Positions 35,918 through 50,000 of a stretch of DNA of 64,000 nucleotides are shown one piece after another. The translations under genes were made by a program, and so were the position numbers. The DNA is from Lingula anatina (taxonomy: Eukaryota > Brachiopoda > Lingulata > Lingulida > Lingulidae). The DNA is taken from contig NW_019775686.1 of the NCBI RefSeq assembly GCF_001039355.2, positions 82,954 through 146,953 on the forward strand, written 5' to 3'. The notes beneath the pieces are model-generated. The model saw only the letters and a list, made by a program, of their open reading frames with translations. It made no database searches and was not told where the DNA came from. Numbering within the stretch: position 1 is the first letter of the stretch; every line of letters begins with the position of its first letter.

Positions 35918-37310
35918 AGGCCTACTGCGCTCTAGGAACACATAGCGTTCACTGCTTTTTTTACAGTATAAAAACTATAAATCCACGTCAAAAAATTGTT
36001 CTTTTTAAGTTTTAGAGAGAAAAGATGAGATTTAGATGAGAAAATTCTGATTGGTCAGTTTCTAGTGACGTAACCCGTGGAGTAGCTTCCCACAGCTGTA
36101 CTACATGTAGTAATAGTATATACTATGCAGTAGGCGACTAATCATCCAGGTGTCAGAAAAACAAATGCCGCAAAGTTGTGTTGCTCCCGGGTGCCGTAAT
36201 GTAGGTTACAATAAGAAAGACATCTGCTATTATATCCTGCCTGCGGATGCCGCTAAACGTAAAATTTGGCTCAATTCTCTGAAGTTAAAAAATCCCAGCA
36301 CAGTGTCCACGCGAGGATCTGTAGCGACCACTTCGAGCCGGAATGCTTCGTACGTGACCTGCGAGCTGAATTGTGCGGTGGAAAAGCACGGAGAAAACTA
36401 AAAGATGATGCTGTACCCAGTATATTCGATTTTTCGGAGTACCAAAATGCGACAGTAAATGCCAGAACGCTGCCGACGAGAGTCTTACCTGTAGGATGTG
36501 TACATGATGCGGCCGTCGAAAGGAAGAAGAGAGCAGCTTCTAGAGCCCAAAAAATAGTTCGTAGCAGAATTACGTTGTCGAATTTTTTGGTTATGTTAGT
36601 GAAAACGTTAATATTAACATGATAGTGGAATCAAATTTTTACTCGACATACTGCTGCACTGATCACGTGTAAGGCAGAAGTAGCGAGGTAAGTTGCAGAG
36701 GTGTGAAATGTAGTGTCCGATGCTATCAGTCCGATATCTTTGGCCTTTTGTCCACTGACCTGGCTCTCCCGGAATGACACTGGTAAACTGCACGGGTGTG
36801 AAAAATAATGTTAGCTGTCACACCTGCATGTATTAGGTAACTTTCTCTTATCAGTCGGGATAAGAACGTTCAGCCGACGCGACAGATGGGCAATGTGTGA
36901 AAAACTGTGTTCGCTGCCCTGCTTCCAAACCTTTACTGTTAACATAGTTTTGGTGTATTTTGTTGGTTAATAAATGATAACCACGTGGGGAATTCATCTT
37001 CTTTTGTGTATCTATCTTCAAAAGTTTGAATTTATAAATGATCATGTAGTGATCAATTGCGTGTATCGCTTTTAGTTTGCACTGCTAGCAAGCGGATAGC
37101 TGAATCGAATATGGCTTTCTGAGCCTTGACGCTAGTGACGTCACTCGCCTTAAAGCGCCACCACGCGGGAGTATCATAAACTACATTCACACCTGCATAA
37201 AATCGGCTTTAAAAACTAAATAAACGTAAGAACTTTTTTTTCATTACTCAAAAATGACTTTTGGGCACCTAACGGATAGTTTTAACCCGTTTTTTCATCA
37301 CAGTATACCT
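35918..37310 (+). mobile_element. Kolobok-like DNA transposon copy with TTAA target sites
   Basis: The 1393-bp segment is flanked by TTAA at 35914-35917 and 37311-37314. Its ends are imperfect inverted repeats: AGGCCTACTGCG on the left and AGGTATACTGTG read inward from the right, 9 of 12 matching. It carries a THAP zinc-finger coding region. TTAA duplication together with a THAP domain is the hallmark of Kolobok-superfamily transposons. No transposase catalytic core is visible, so this is an internally deleted, inactive copy. Confidence 0.6.
36165..36622 (+). pseudogene. THAP-domain coding region, frameshifted
   Basis: From ATG 36165 the frame encodes PQSCVAPGCRN, YILPAD and RKIWLNSLKLKNP. 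A one-step frameshift near 36293-36305 then moves the rest (RICSDHFEPECF, LKDDAVPSIF) to another frame ending at 36622. All marks of the THAP C2CH finger are present: C-x4-C, the Trp, C-x2-H and the AVPSIF box. After the finger there is only a short basic tail. It is the DNA-binding part of a transposase, not a host THAP gene. Confidence 0.8.
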
Positions 37311-37314
37311 TTAA

Positions 37315-40222
37315 CGTAACACACTTTGCTTTATATAAAAGCTGTCCTTTACAGTGGAAATTTTAGCATTACAATGCCGTGTTTTTGATATTCATATTAA
37401 TTATCTAGACTTGGCATGGACTTGTGATAAGGTAGGGGGAAATACAGGCACAGTCTTTTCGAGCCACTTCATTAATAAGGGACTTGCATCTATTCTTTAT
37501 TGTAACCCTCGAACTGACCTGGCCATTGTTATACGCTGTACATTCATCTCAATGAATAACAAATTTACCTTATATAATTTAAGTGAGATGCTTTAATAAT
37601 ATGGTAAGTCACACGAGCGCGAAGGTTCATGAGTGAGTTTACTGTGTTTAAACCCTCGTTGTATAAACCGTAGATTACGTTAATGCTACCTTTCTGTCAC
37701 TGTCGCTTTTCCTTATCAAACAGAATACCCTGTGCTCCTCTTTACCATTCAGATGGCCCTAAAATGTGTCGTTGGTCACGCTAGTAACTTCTGACACCAT
37801 GAAAAAGTTAAGAGGCCATCGTCTGCGCGTCTTCATCTCGGTGTAGTTTCGGTACAGGCGATCGTGTTAGAGTTACAAAACGCACACATGCACCCGTGAC
37901 GTAAAATTGCAACGTCGGAAATTACAGCGCCTGTGTTTTTATAATCAGTGAGTAACTGCGTCTCAGTTAAGGGCTCAGGTTATGTCAAGGGGAATCTACG
38001 CTAACTATGTAGACACTGGGGAGCCGTTTTCCACATATTGGTGAGTTAATGGCACAATTAACGGTTTGCTAGCTCAAGTTTGACTACTATACCAGTGCAT
38101 ATCCTTACAGTACTGTTCGATAGGCATGACCATTGTAACCAGGATTTTAAAAAAATCTTTCAAAACGTCGATCCAAGCTTGAGATATATACAACAGAACA
38201 CATGGACCAATACATAGTACTGTAAACGAACAGAGCGGAATTCTTGAAAACAATAGTTTGAACAAAATAAGCAATGTTTGACACAATCATGTTATAATTC
38301 ATCTTAAGTGAATCTCATCGTGTTAGGATTTAAAAATAATGAACACAGCCATGGGTTATGGGTTGGTAGTAGCACGGTTATTATCAGTATATCCTAGTTG
38401 CTTGCAACTAATCCAGCACGTGGTGTCTGAAATGTATGTAGACGAAGATAATTTTACAATACTTTATACCCAAAGACATATTTCCAGATCGAAAGGGTGA
38501 AAAGATGCAAACCTTTTGGCGACCATTTCTTATGTAAGACTCTGTTTTTAATGGGAAGAGACACAGGACACATTTGTCGAGACGTGACAAATATCGTCTG
38601 CAGTCGGGATAGCACTCTAGATGTGTCTAGATGTGATAATCCGGTACTATCTACCCGACAATGACATTGCAGCAGACGACAAGGGCTGACTTTAACCTGG
38701 GTCTTTGAATATTTGACAAAGTCAACGCTGATGTTAGTGTATAGAGTACATTTTTGTCAATAAGGGGTGGGTGTAAAAAATTACGTATAAATAATTTGCA
38801 ACGGAGATCTTGTGGACAAAACTACAGTAGAGGCCCTTTGCTAAGTACATGCATCTCCACAGGTGAAAAAATGACGCCAGATCTCTCTATAAATAACATG
38901 TGCACCCCCCCCCCCAAAAAAAAAACAGTATTCTCATAGCAACGGGGGTGGAGAAAGAGGACTAAAATACCCCCAACCCCCGTTTCTTGGTGTCCTACAT
39001 CCAGTAGTGTGGGCCCACCACAGCAACCGTCAGTGGGATACATAAAATCACAAATTACCCCAAGAAATTAAACAAATGATCTTTAATGGTCTTTTTATAC
39101 CTGCTCTTATGTTCTCTGTGACACACAGATATTCAATGCGGTTACCGTTTAACAGAAACAGTTTGGTTCGTTGATTTATGTATGAAGACACAAGCTAGGG
39201 TGTATGATGATCTATTGCTGATTTGAAGGGTAGTATTTTTTTTATTGAACGTGAAAATCAAGGGAGGGGGTTCTAAGGAACCTCTCTTTGGTCGGCAAAA
39301 GTCTGATGTGATAAAAGTACATGATGGTCAAACAGTTTGCTTTTATGGGTACACAAGGTCATACACTGACACTGTCAGATCATCATCATCTGAAATGTGT
39401 CTTACGTATCTTTATCATTTTTTTTTTCAGTATGTGATTTAGTTGTTGTTTTTCTCTATGCATGAAACATATTCATAAATTCATAAATGAAATGAAACTG
39501 AAAGAGATCTGTAAACTCTTACTTAGAAACTTAGAAAATGACAATACAATGTATGTACGATAACACTATACTAAGACCAAACTTAAAGCCATTCCTCACT
39601 GTTAGGGGAGGTGAGGGTGTATGTTGAAGACGACCGTCATGTTTACACAGTTGGATAAATAAAGGTCATTATTTACTCATCAGAATCAATTTGGATCCAT
39701 GCATGTACAATGCCACAGTGAAAATTCCTAACATCATGCTGAAAACGTTGAATTCAGGATTCATGAACACAAAATCTTTTTAAACTCCAATCAATTACTT
39801 TTATTTTGTTTAATTTGCATTCATTACGCATGCCCTATCTAAATATTGCGTCAGGAGATACAGCCACGTGGAATATACTGGTATTATTTGTTGCTCACTA
39901 GTAGTATCACTAAGGGTTTTGATCTGTAGATTAGGAATGGGCACTTCAGAATAAATAAATAAATAAATAAATAAAATAAATAAATAAATGAATAAATTCA
40001 GAAAGAAAATGTTGGATACCATTGAACAAGTTACGGCTGGCAAGTTCACGTTTTGGTAAAATTCTTTTTCTTGAGATTATCAGGAGACAACAGGAGCTAC
40101 GGTAGTTTACATGCACAAGGAAACAAAAGTTAATTGACCATGGAAGTCTTATTCATAATCTTCATAGTCATATATTGACTCACACACTCTTAGCTTTAAT
40201 CTCGCCATCTTTTTCATTCCAG
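37315..40222. other. Non-coding stretch upstream of the chitin-binding gene
   Basis: No gene was recognised. An AAAT microsatellite lies at 39950-39997 and a C10A10-like tract near 38907-38927. Either an intron of the plus-strand gene (if the 33123 exon belongs to it) or intergenic. Confidence 0.45.
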
Positions 40223-40442
40223 CGTGAAAACCAGTGCCCGCTACCAGTTTGTCAACAGACGTGGATAAACTGCGGCAATTCATAGTCTGGAATAGGGACA
40301 AAAGTGTCAAAAGTGCACTCGAACCACTGGGCGGTCAAACGAGTGTCTCCGATGGCGCAGTGACTTTTGTCACCAGCGATCTTCGATTTTGAACCGATAT
40401 ATTTCACTGTGCCATATCAATATTGGAACAGTTTAGTTTGTG
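40223..40442 (+). other. Candidate internal exon, probably 5' UTR of the chitin-binding gene
   Basis: 220 nt between tttcattccag and TTTGTG|gtgagt. Only the first 14 codons are open in the frame continued from 33123; several stops follow. An intron this far after a stop is unusual for a 3' UTR. A donor here and an acceptor at 40987 just before the signal-peptide ATG favour a spliced leader for the gene starting at 41030. Confidence 0.5.
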
Positions 40443-41029
40443 GTGAGTACAACAGAGGGCCATAGTATGCGATAAGCACGTTTTGTTTAAAAGTATGTAT
40501 AAATTGACATAGAAGAATAGCCACTGTATTTGGACACACACACATCATGTTGATATATAAGTAAAATAATGTCCATTTATATTGTCTGGGGGTTATTTAC
40601 ATAACTGCCGGAAAGGGGGTACAAGGTTTGTTCTTGACGTGATACTATTACCTTATTTGAAATATCATAATATGACATATTTATATCCGATTTTCATAAA
40701 TAGCAAACTTTGGAATTTTCATAACTGCTACGCAGTTGATTGAGTGAAAGGTTTCTGGACTCCATTTCTTTTCATTTGAAGGATTGGAAAGTTCCTACTT
40801 TGAACTCATAATGTACAAAGTCACACCATCTTCGTGCATTGTAACAGGCGTTCTTTGTCAATTGTTTCAAAGGCATGTTAGATATGTTTTCGTAACCTGT
40901 TTTTACCCACAGAGCACAATGAATGTTGCGTGAAAATCAGTTTATTTTTCTCCAGCATAAGACCAATGAATGTTGTCTTTTTTTCAGATTCCAGCCATAT
41001 CTACTGCATAAAGAACCAAAAAAATAAAA

Positions 41030-41090
41030 ATGGTGCCAAACATTTGTAAAGGAAATGGAACTCTACTGTTAGCCTTGCTTATATTCACAG
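41030..41090 (+). CDS. Chitin-binding gene exon 1: signal peptide
   Basis: The exon begins at 40988 after tttttttcag; ATG at 41030 in strong context (AAAATGG). It encodes [20 protein letters not shown], a secretion signal, and ends TTCACAG|gtaaga in phase 1. 40988-41029 is 5' UTR. Confidence 0.88.
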
Positions 41091-44000
41091 GTAAGAAAAG
41101 ATTTCCATGGGAAACTGCATTCAGTCTAAGTCCATCTTGTATTCAACCTCCCATGTTTTATACGGCTTAATTATACGGTGAAATAAGTGAAGAAACATAT
41201 TTATATATCTCCTGCTGAAGACACTATTATATGTCATTTGGCGAGTGTTTGATATTAAAAAAAAATATCTTGTCCGATAATGACCGCGGTAAGACGACAT
41301 ATCGGGATTGAAAGGATTACAAATATGGTTTTTATACAAAAAAAGGCTAGGCTATCTATTCACACTGAAAATCACTGGTCAAAGACATAGTTGTCATGTT
41401 GAACATGGAAATGACTTTTATATTATCAGTGTTGACCTGCCGTTCATATTGGAGGCGGGACCGTTGGTTTTATCGGATGGAAATCGTGGTTCTTATCCAG
41501 AGAAATAATCAACACTATTCCAATTAACTGCTGTGTATCTCCCCACAGAGTTCAACATGGGGTTAGGTGTCACAATGCACCTGTGCACGGCTTCTTTAAG
41601 GCCGGAAACTAGGTGCTGGAACAACATCCAGGCGTGACACTGACCCCAGGGCTTTGTTTGTTTGAGCTCAAATTTTGGACGGCTTTTTATGTCCATTTGG
41701 ACACAGTAGTTCCACTGAATCGAATATGTCCCCTGTTTTATGACAAGAGGCAAGTGGATAATGTTTGAGTCCAATACATATTGGATTAAAGTGGACCTCT
41801 GTGATTTATCTTGACCTGAAGTAGACCATATTTTGGGCATTTAAATAAGCTGGCCCTAAACCCATTCTGAAGCCTTAAATAAACGGGCCTCGTACCCGTG
41901 CCCCCTCCCTCTCTTCTTAGTAACTTCTGAGTGTTGCAATAAAGATAGGGGAAACAATTTGGGTTTTGTATTCCTTTGATTTGTGGTGATAAGAGATGTG
42001 CATATTCATCTCAATTCAATTTCGTTTAGATAAGGAGAGAGCGAGTGTGCTGACTAATGACATTATCTCGGTAAATGTATGTCCCTTTGTTTTTTAATAG
42101 ATTGCCACATAGAAGACAGAGGTCTAACCGTTTAACGTACATTTACTTGTGTCATATTCTGCACTTACAGTTGTTGAATTTATTTGAACAAAATTCTTCA
42201 AGGTCTGATACAGTTGGTAGTTATGATGCAAGATTTTTTTATCTGCTGAGTCACTCACCATCACGTTCCTGCATTTTCAAAAAGTTAAATAGCGGAGTGA
42301 GAAAAATAATAAATTAAAACAGAAGTGAAAATCCACGTTATAACTGTTACCATAAAAATCTTTAGTAAAAATCCTTCTTAGCGTGAAGTAAGATCACTAA
42401 TTCATAAAATTAAAACCATGCTATTTTCATTTTGTATCTCCATTTTTGAAAGAATAGAACATATCTTTTACCCAGGCTCTCCAGATACCATTTAAATCTA
42501 AATTTATTCTTAGATAATTGCAGAATGAAAATACAAAACACACTCTTTCCTTTCTTCAGCTGGCTTCAAGCTCACAGTACAACAAGGTTTTGCCTGCCCC
42601 GGGGAAGGCATGTACCCAGACCCCAACTCTTGTATATACTTTTATGCCTGCGACTCCCTGGGGTTACCTTCGGAAAGAACCTGTCCTATAGGTGGACAGC
42701 TTTTTGATGCCGACTCCAAGCAGTGCAAGTTTCCAGAGGACCTCACGGACCAGTGCAGAGCCAATGGTGACAGGTTCAGCTCAGGTAAGTTTCAGATAAA
42801 CCACCGGCTGTGGAGAGTGGGGGCGGGGGGATCATTTACAGAAAGCGAAATGGGCAAAACCAGAACTCATGTAAGACAGCATGGTTGCTGACTCCATGGC
42901 ATTTTCAAGTCCTGACATATCTTTATATTATATAAAATCTTCGCATTATGTAAAGAAAAGTTAGAAAGGATTGTGAAAGAGACATTAACAGGTCCATTAT
43001 ATATTTTCAAGACCATTTTAGATATGAAAAGCTTGGATATATTACCTACTTACACGAATACGATACGCCATAAAAAGAAGCAAAAGCAATGATTCATTAC
43101 CATTGCATTTCCCATAACGAAAGCAACGACTGTTTCACATGTTATCACAATTGCGCGTATATCCACAGGGTCTGGAAGCACGGAACAGCCGGTATCTTCC
43201 AACGGCTTCATTTGTCCGGAGAGAATGGGCTTTTTCCCCCACGTGACGGAGTGCCAGGTATTTTACCAGTGCATAGAGTTCGTGCCTCAGCAAGTGACAT
43301 GTTTGGAGGGATGGGCCTTTGACACCAGGAGCAACAGGTGTCTGTTGGAATCCAACGTCAGGGACTGCACCAATGGAAAGAGGCGCACGGGTGAGTTGGG
43401 TAAACTCTCGATCGACATGATTTGTGCCATTAATATAATATAATGCAATGCAATGCTATTTAATGTGATACAATACAATACAATACAATATAATACAACT
43501 ACGGTCCAGCCCATCTTCAGTTTAAACGATTACATTTAAAACTCATATCTAACCATATGTTTCATTATTTAGAAAAAAAATGCAGATAGGAACACAGTAG
43601 GCATAGGGGTAGTATTTAACAAACAAAGCAATGGTATACATTTCATAATCTTTTCTGTTTGTTCCACACTGTGAACTTTTGAAAAGCCACATTCCTTTTA
43701 TTGGCGTTGAGACATGACCTGTTCATTGCTATCTTGAATATTTATTAAATGAAAATAGAAATCATTTTTTTCATCATCTTATACTAGATATGTCAAAAAC
43801 ATCCACAATTGTTAGAAACACTGGAACAAGATGCACAACAGAGGGCATCGTCACGCCTCACGAGACCGACTGTACCCAGTATTACGTGTGCTCCCAGCAA
43901 CAGCTCCAGCTGCGCCAGTGTACCTCACCGTTATTCTACGACGCTGCCCAGACCTTCCAGTGCACGTGGCCGGCCCTGGTCTACGACTGTGCCAGTGACG

Positions 44001-47000
44001 GATCAAGATTGTGTATGATGACTTGGCTTTTTTATTGTGAATTTTCTGAAGTATTTTATATTTGGAACAGTAATTAGTATACAAAAATCCTAACCAGGCT
44101 GTTTGTTATGTCCCAAATGTTTGGTTGTTGAGCAGATCGTAGGAAGTATTGTCAAGCGGCTAATGTCAATTATGCAAGCTATAAGGACAGCACTGCAATG
44201 CACTGTATTTATCAAAACTCAGGGGTGGCTTCTAAGTAATATTTCATAAAGTTACAATTAGAACCGCATTACTTAAAGAAAAAAAAATTGGACACAACTA
44301 TCTCGTAGTGAGCACCTTCATTCTAAAAACACTTGATGCAAAAACATTTTGTGTGCCCCTTTATTACTTCGCCGTAAATATGATATCACATTTACAAAGC
44401 TCTCATTGTTCATTTTAGCCACTACTCCCGGCCCCACCACCATCCCACCGCCAACCACCACGCCCATTGACTGCGTGCCAAACGAGATAGTCGAGCACTG
44501 TGACTGCACCAAATTTTATAAGTGCAACGAAAACTCTGAACCAAGGGAAATTCCCTGCCCCGGCGGCCTCCTCTTCAATGCCAGACAAAAGGCTTGCGAC
44601 TGGCCGTATAATATGAGGAATCAGTGTGATCAGTCGAATACTAGAAGAACGTGCATCCAGACCACGCCGTACGCCGGACCCTCCACGCAGCCCACCACTG
44701 TCCCGACCACCACTCGGCGGACCACCACGACAGTAGCGCCTCTGCCGGTGCCAAGCCGTGAGGTCAGGTGCTTCAGAGGTATGGTATGAGAGCGAGAAAA
44801 TGTTTGTTTTACTCAGTAGCCCTTAATTATTATTTTATTATCAGTCATTTTGTCATAAAATGGTCTGAAATTTCCCATAGGGGTGTAAAAGATTAACAGC
44901 CATTAACGGGACTATGGGTTTATGTTTTACAGTGCACGGTTTGTTAAAAAACCCTCTCACCACCACTGCACTAGCATAAGCATATATTAGCACTAAAATG
45001 CACAAAAATAAATATTTAAATATAAACGTGTAACTCATACCGACTCAACCATTCCAGGTCTAACATCAGTGGCCCATCCAGACATGTGTAACGGCTATTA
45101 CAGATGTATCGGAGACCGTGCGGTAGAACAGCGTTGCCCTGGTACTCTTTTTTTCAACAGCCGCACCATAGCCTGTGATTTCCCACGGAACGTGGCCGAC
45201 TGCTGCGCCGATGGCACGCGTATTCAACAAGGACAGCAATGTCCTAGGGTCGTAGCGACCACCATTCCGACGACCACGACCCGACGACCAACAACCCCTC
45301 GAGTGAACGTTGCTCCGGTGGTGAGTGAAGCTTTCACGACGCCAGCGACGTGCGTGGTACGTCAATTCTATCCTCATCCAGACTGCAAAAGAGTCTACTT
45401 CTGCTGGACAGACGGCACTGTAAGAGAGACGGTTTGCGCCGCAGGAACGATGTTCGACGCGGTTGCAGGACGTTGCGCGAGCGAGGGAGACGTTTTGGCC
45501 AGTGGACAATGTGCCCCTGGCGGTACTAGACTTTCCGTAACAACTTCAACCTCCACAACTACGACCACTACCACAACTACAACCCCTCGCCCAACTACCA
45601 CAACCACAACAACGACGACAACTACTACAACTCCCACCACAACCACAACACCTACTACAACTACGACAACCCGTCCTCCCACTACACAGAGGGTAACCAC
45701 CAAACGCGCTGCTCCTACCACTCCGCGTTTTGACTGCACAGGCCGAGGCACCAGACTCTACGAGGATCCGAACTCCTGCTTCGTGTATTACCAATGCCTC
45801 AATGGCGTCCTGAGAAACACGCTGAACTGCCCAGGGGGTCGCTATTTCAGTCAACCCAACCAGAACTGCCTGTCGTATAATTTCATGACCAGCTATTGCT
45901 CATTTGAAGGTGTCCGATTGATACGGGAAGATACTACGACAACCACCACCACCACTACCGTGGCACCGTCCGCTCCAATATGCCAGCCCGGACAATTGTT
46001 TGCCCCCCACCCAGACACCTGTAAACAATATTACATCTGCGTGCAGGATCAAGTCGGTGCACAAATGGCGCCAATAATCAGTGATTGTGCGGAGGGATAC
46101 CTTTACGACGCCCAGGGCACGAGCTGTATGGATCCGGCCACCGTGCCAGGCCAGTGTGACCCCCGAACTGGCGCTAGACTTGCCATGACATGTAAGGGAT
46201 GCTTTACACAAATTACCCGTTTTAAGTTTTTGACACAAATTAAAGCCATGTACCACTTTACAGTTACAAAACTCGTATTAACAGAAGAGTCTCTCTTTTA
46301 CCTTAAAATACTTTTTAAGTATAAAAACTCCCTTGCAGTAATAAGCTGTGGCGATTCTCATGACATGAATATAATCCTCACACTATTCATATCTCGATAG
46401 CATCCCCGATAGACTCGACCTCAGCTTTTACATCTGCCACTCAAGCCACAGGCTCATCCGCCATGGAAGGGCCCTGCAGAGGGCAGTACAGGCGCCCCAA
46501 CTGGTGCACGGACACAGACTGTGCTTACAAGGCCACCTGGGATTACAATGATCAGACAGACGATATCACATTCACCCTCACCGCAACAATCGGTCTAGAT
46601 CAGTGGGTGGCCATTGGGTTTTCTACCGATAAACGCATGGTTAGTATCTAGCTTTGGGTTAGGATTTAGAATGATTACAAGTTGCGTGATTGCTTTGTCT
46701 TAGACAAATATTTGTTAAAAACTAGTTGAAATAAAATTATACATTGAGAGTTATTGTGACAGAAGTGGCTCGTAGGATTATAGTGTGCAAACAACAGGCG
46801 AGGGTGCAACTATGGCTACATGTTACCCACAAGGCTGTCATAGGTTTTGGAATAGCGCTGAGATAAGAAACGGACACTACATGTATATGTACACATTTTA
46901 GGTGGGAAGCGATGCTATTACTGCCTATATCACCCCTGATGGAATTGTGAGGGTTAGCGACAGGTAAGGAACAAACATCGATAATTCGAGTTTTGAGGTT

Positions 47001-50000
47001 TATAAAGGCGTTTTGGGGAAATTTTAGAGATAAATTGTGTGTTAATGCACGCTTGCTTATACATGTATCAGTTGAAATCGTCATAAACTCTGAGCGACTG
47101 GTGGCATAAATCTAGATTAATACAACAAAATTCACAACCACCAAATTCAACGACGCGACCAATGGATAATTTCAGAATCACATTTCCTTGCACAGGTATA
47201 TGTTTTTCAAAGAGGAACCAAGCAGCGACAGTCAGCAAGATCTGAGAAATATCCAGGGCCGATACGTTAACGGCCAGGCCATTTTCAGTTTTGTTAGGGC
47301 CAGAAACACGGGAGACGTAAGAGATTACGCCTTTAGCGATGATGATTGTTATTACTTCCATTATGCGGCCGGCGGTGACGTGGTGAGGCGTCGTCTGCGG
47401 CATCACACATTTAAAACAACGTCAGAGGAAAAAATATGCATCAAAAGTTGCAGTAAGTATCTATTGCTTGAGTTTTGAATTTCTTTTAGTTTAAAATTTT
47501 AGTTCCCTAGAGTTGACTAACATGAGCAACAAATGCATTGTAATTCACCAATACTCTGCTGTAGTTCTTTAGTCAATTTTAAAGGCACTTACATTTCGAT
47601 TTACTGCAGACTTAAAAAAAACAAACTTCAAAAACCCAGTTACTAATTCAACATCAAAGAAGTTTTATCCATCTTCAACTTTTAACCGAATTTCTAATTT
47701 CATACTGAATCTTAATTTACCATCTTTTTTCTCAGATTTGAAAATGCCGATAACAAGCATGTTATAAATATAATATTCTGTCTTATTATCTTTAGGTTAA
47801 TTTCATCAAAAATAGGTTCATTTCCAGGAATTATACTTCAATGCAAAATATCAGTTTATACAGACATATATATATAAAATGAAAGGTGATTTTGAACAGA
47901 TTATATTAGTATGTTATCTATACTTTTAACAAATATCAGGTCGAGCAATCATATTACCCAGTAATAGGGTAACACCTGCGCCAAACATGTTTACGCCTAG
48001 GGTAACACAACGGGTAACAACAACACAACCGACTACCACTACTACAACTCGCCCCACAACTACTACACGCCGTACAACTACCACTAGACCCACAACCACC
48101 ACACGGCGCACGACCACAACAAGACCCACAACCACTACTACACGCCGAACAACCACAACCCGACCCACAACCACCACACGGCGCACAACCACAACAAGAC
48201 CCACAACCACTACTACTACTACACGCCGAACAACCACAACCAGACCCACAACCACCACACGGCGCACAACCACAACAAGACCCACAACCACTACACGACG
48301 AACAACGACAACAAGGCCCACAACCACCACACGGCGCACTACCACAACAAGACCCACAACTACCACAAGAAGAACCACTACCCGACGTGTGACCCAGCGT
48401 ACTCGCCAAAGGATTCTGCTGCGAACTACACCGCGTGGTAAGACATCGTGTTTCTTGTGCATGGAGAATGGACTCGACGTCATCTGGAGTCATTTTTTCT
48501 GTTCAAATAACACTTCGCATGGTTCTGTGACTGTCCTTTAATGCACGTTGATGGAGCGTATCACGTTTGGTGTCTGTCTCCACGCCAATGTGTCAGCATT
48601 TTTGCAATAAAATGTGATATGGGTAAACCTAACTGACAGTCAGGTTGTTTCCATGTTTGGTTTATGGTTTTTCCATTCTAACTCTATCCTTATTAATGTA
48701 TAACAGTACCAAAGAATATCTAATGACACATGTTTAGTGTTGTCACTGCGATTCTGACGGAGTGAACGAAGTGTTACATGTGCGGTTGGATGTACCCTGC
48801 TGTAAAGATGATTCATATGAACCCATCTGTTCACAGCACAGACCAATTGTGTTGAAGGGAATTTCAGTTACGGCTCTGAATCACAGGGTGGTTATCGTGC
48901 GGCATAATCTTGCCTCACGCTGCTTCCGAGGCAGTTGTTACAGGGATTCATCTTTGAGATATTTGGTATCCTGTCCTTTTTACTGATGATCGTAAAATAG
49001 TGATCATAAAAAATAGCACGTGGCCATGACGCAACACACATTGAATTGTGACGTATTAAAGGTAAATTTAACCACCCACAAAGTGGTCATTGACATCAGT
49101 ATGAAACAAAGGATACAAATATCTCAAAGATTGTTTGCATGCTTTTCAGGTTTGATTAAATGTCCCGCATTTTTCTTACTCCTTCGTGGTATGTGTTGTC
49201 TTTGGCAGTGTAAATCGTTTTTAGCTGGAACTTTGGGTTTTTAATCACATGATGTCCTTAACATTCAGAATACATGTACACTCACCATTTTATCAACTTT
49301 CTATTTTTTTCAGTATATTATTCTTAAGCATCAATATACCCCCTTTAAGTATTAATTTTTACCCACGTTTGTAATTCTACTCTGTAGAAATATTATATCA
49401 TAGCTTTAACTATACTATTGCTACTGTAGTTTTAGTTCATAGCTTTACATATCAGCTTGCATATAGTTATCCATATTTCTCCCCGTATATTATCTTATCC
49501 ATTTATCTGCCAGTTTCTACCATGAGGTGTGATGACTTAAGACTGAAGTTCATGGTCAGGCTTCTCAAGGTGCTCTTGGAGCACACACACCGAAACCACT
49601 TTTTTGTTCATCTCATCAATAAAAAAATTGAATTCTTTTCACTCCAGCGAGCGGACCAGTGACCGCCTTTACTCGTGCCCCCACTCGCACACAACCCACG
49701 ACCCCTGCCACAACCCGTACCCTACAGGCAGAGGCTACGACCAGAACTCCCGGCCCTACACTTGCTCCAGGGGCATCATGTAAGTAAAACAAGGAAAACA
49801 GATTACAAAACGGATTACGAAAGGCATTCATAAAAATGATATTCTGAATGCGCAATGCATAATGTCAAAAGGGGGGCACTGAATTTAGTGTCGATAGTGT
49901 CACGTTTCGTTTTTCAAAATCGATTCTGGCAAGCAGAAGCTAGTGTCGTTTTTAAAAAACGATTCTGTGAAAAGATGTCTTTTACTTCAAAACTGTCATG

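Noticed and set aside
36266-36622. Independent THAP gene with its own start at 36266
   Set aside because: It would lack the first two zinc-binding Cys; these are in the preceding frame, so this is one broken domain in a transposon.
45069-46400. Exon 6 extended to a stop at 46400
   Set aside because: The last 70 codons lose all domain character, and splicing at 46191 keeps phase with the DOMON exon at 46401.
47926-48493. Long minus-strand open frames rich in Val or Cys/Gly (179-185 codons)
   Set aside because: They are the complement of the Thr/Arg repeat exon; composition alone keeps them open and no splice or start evidence supports them.
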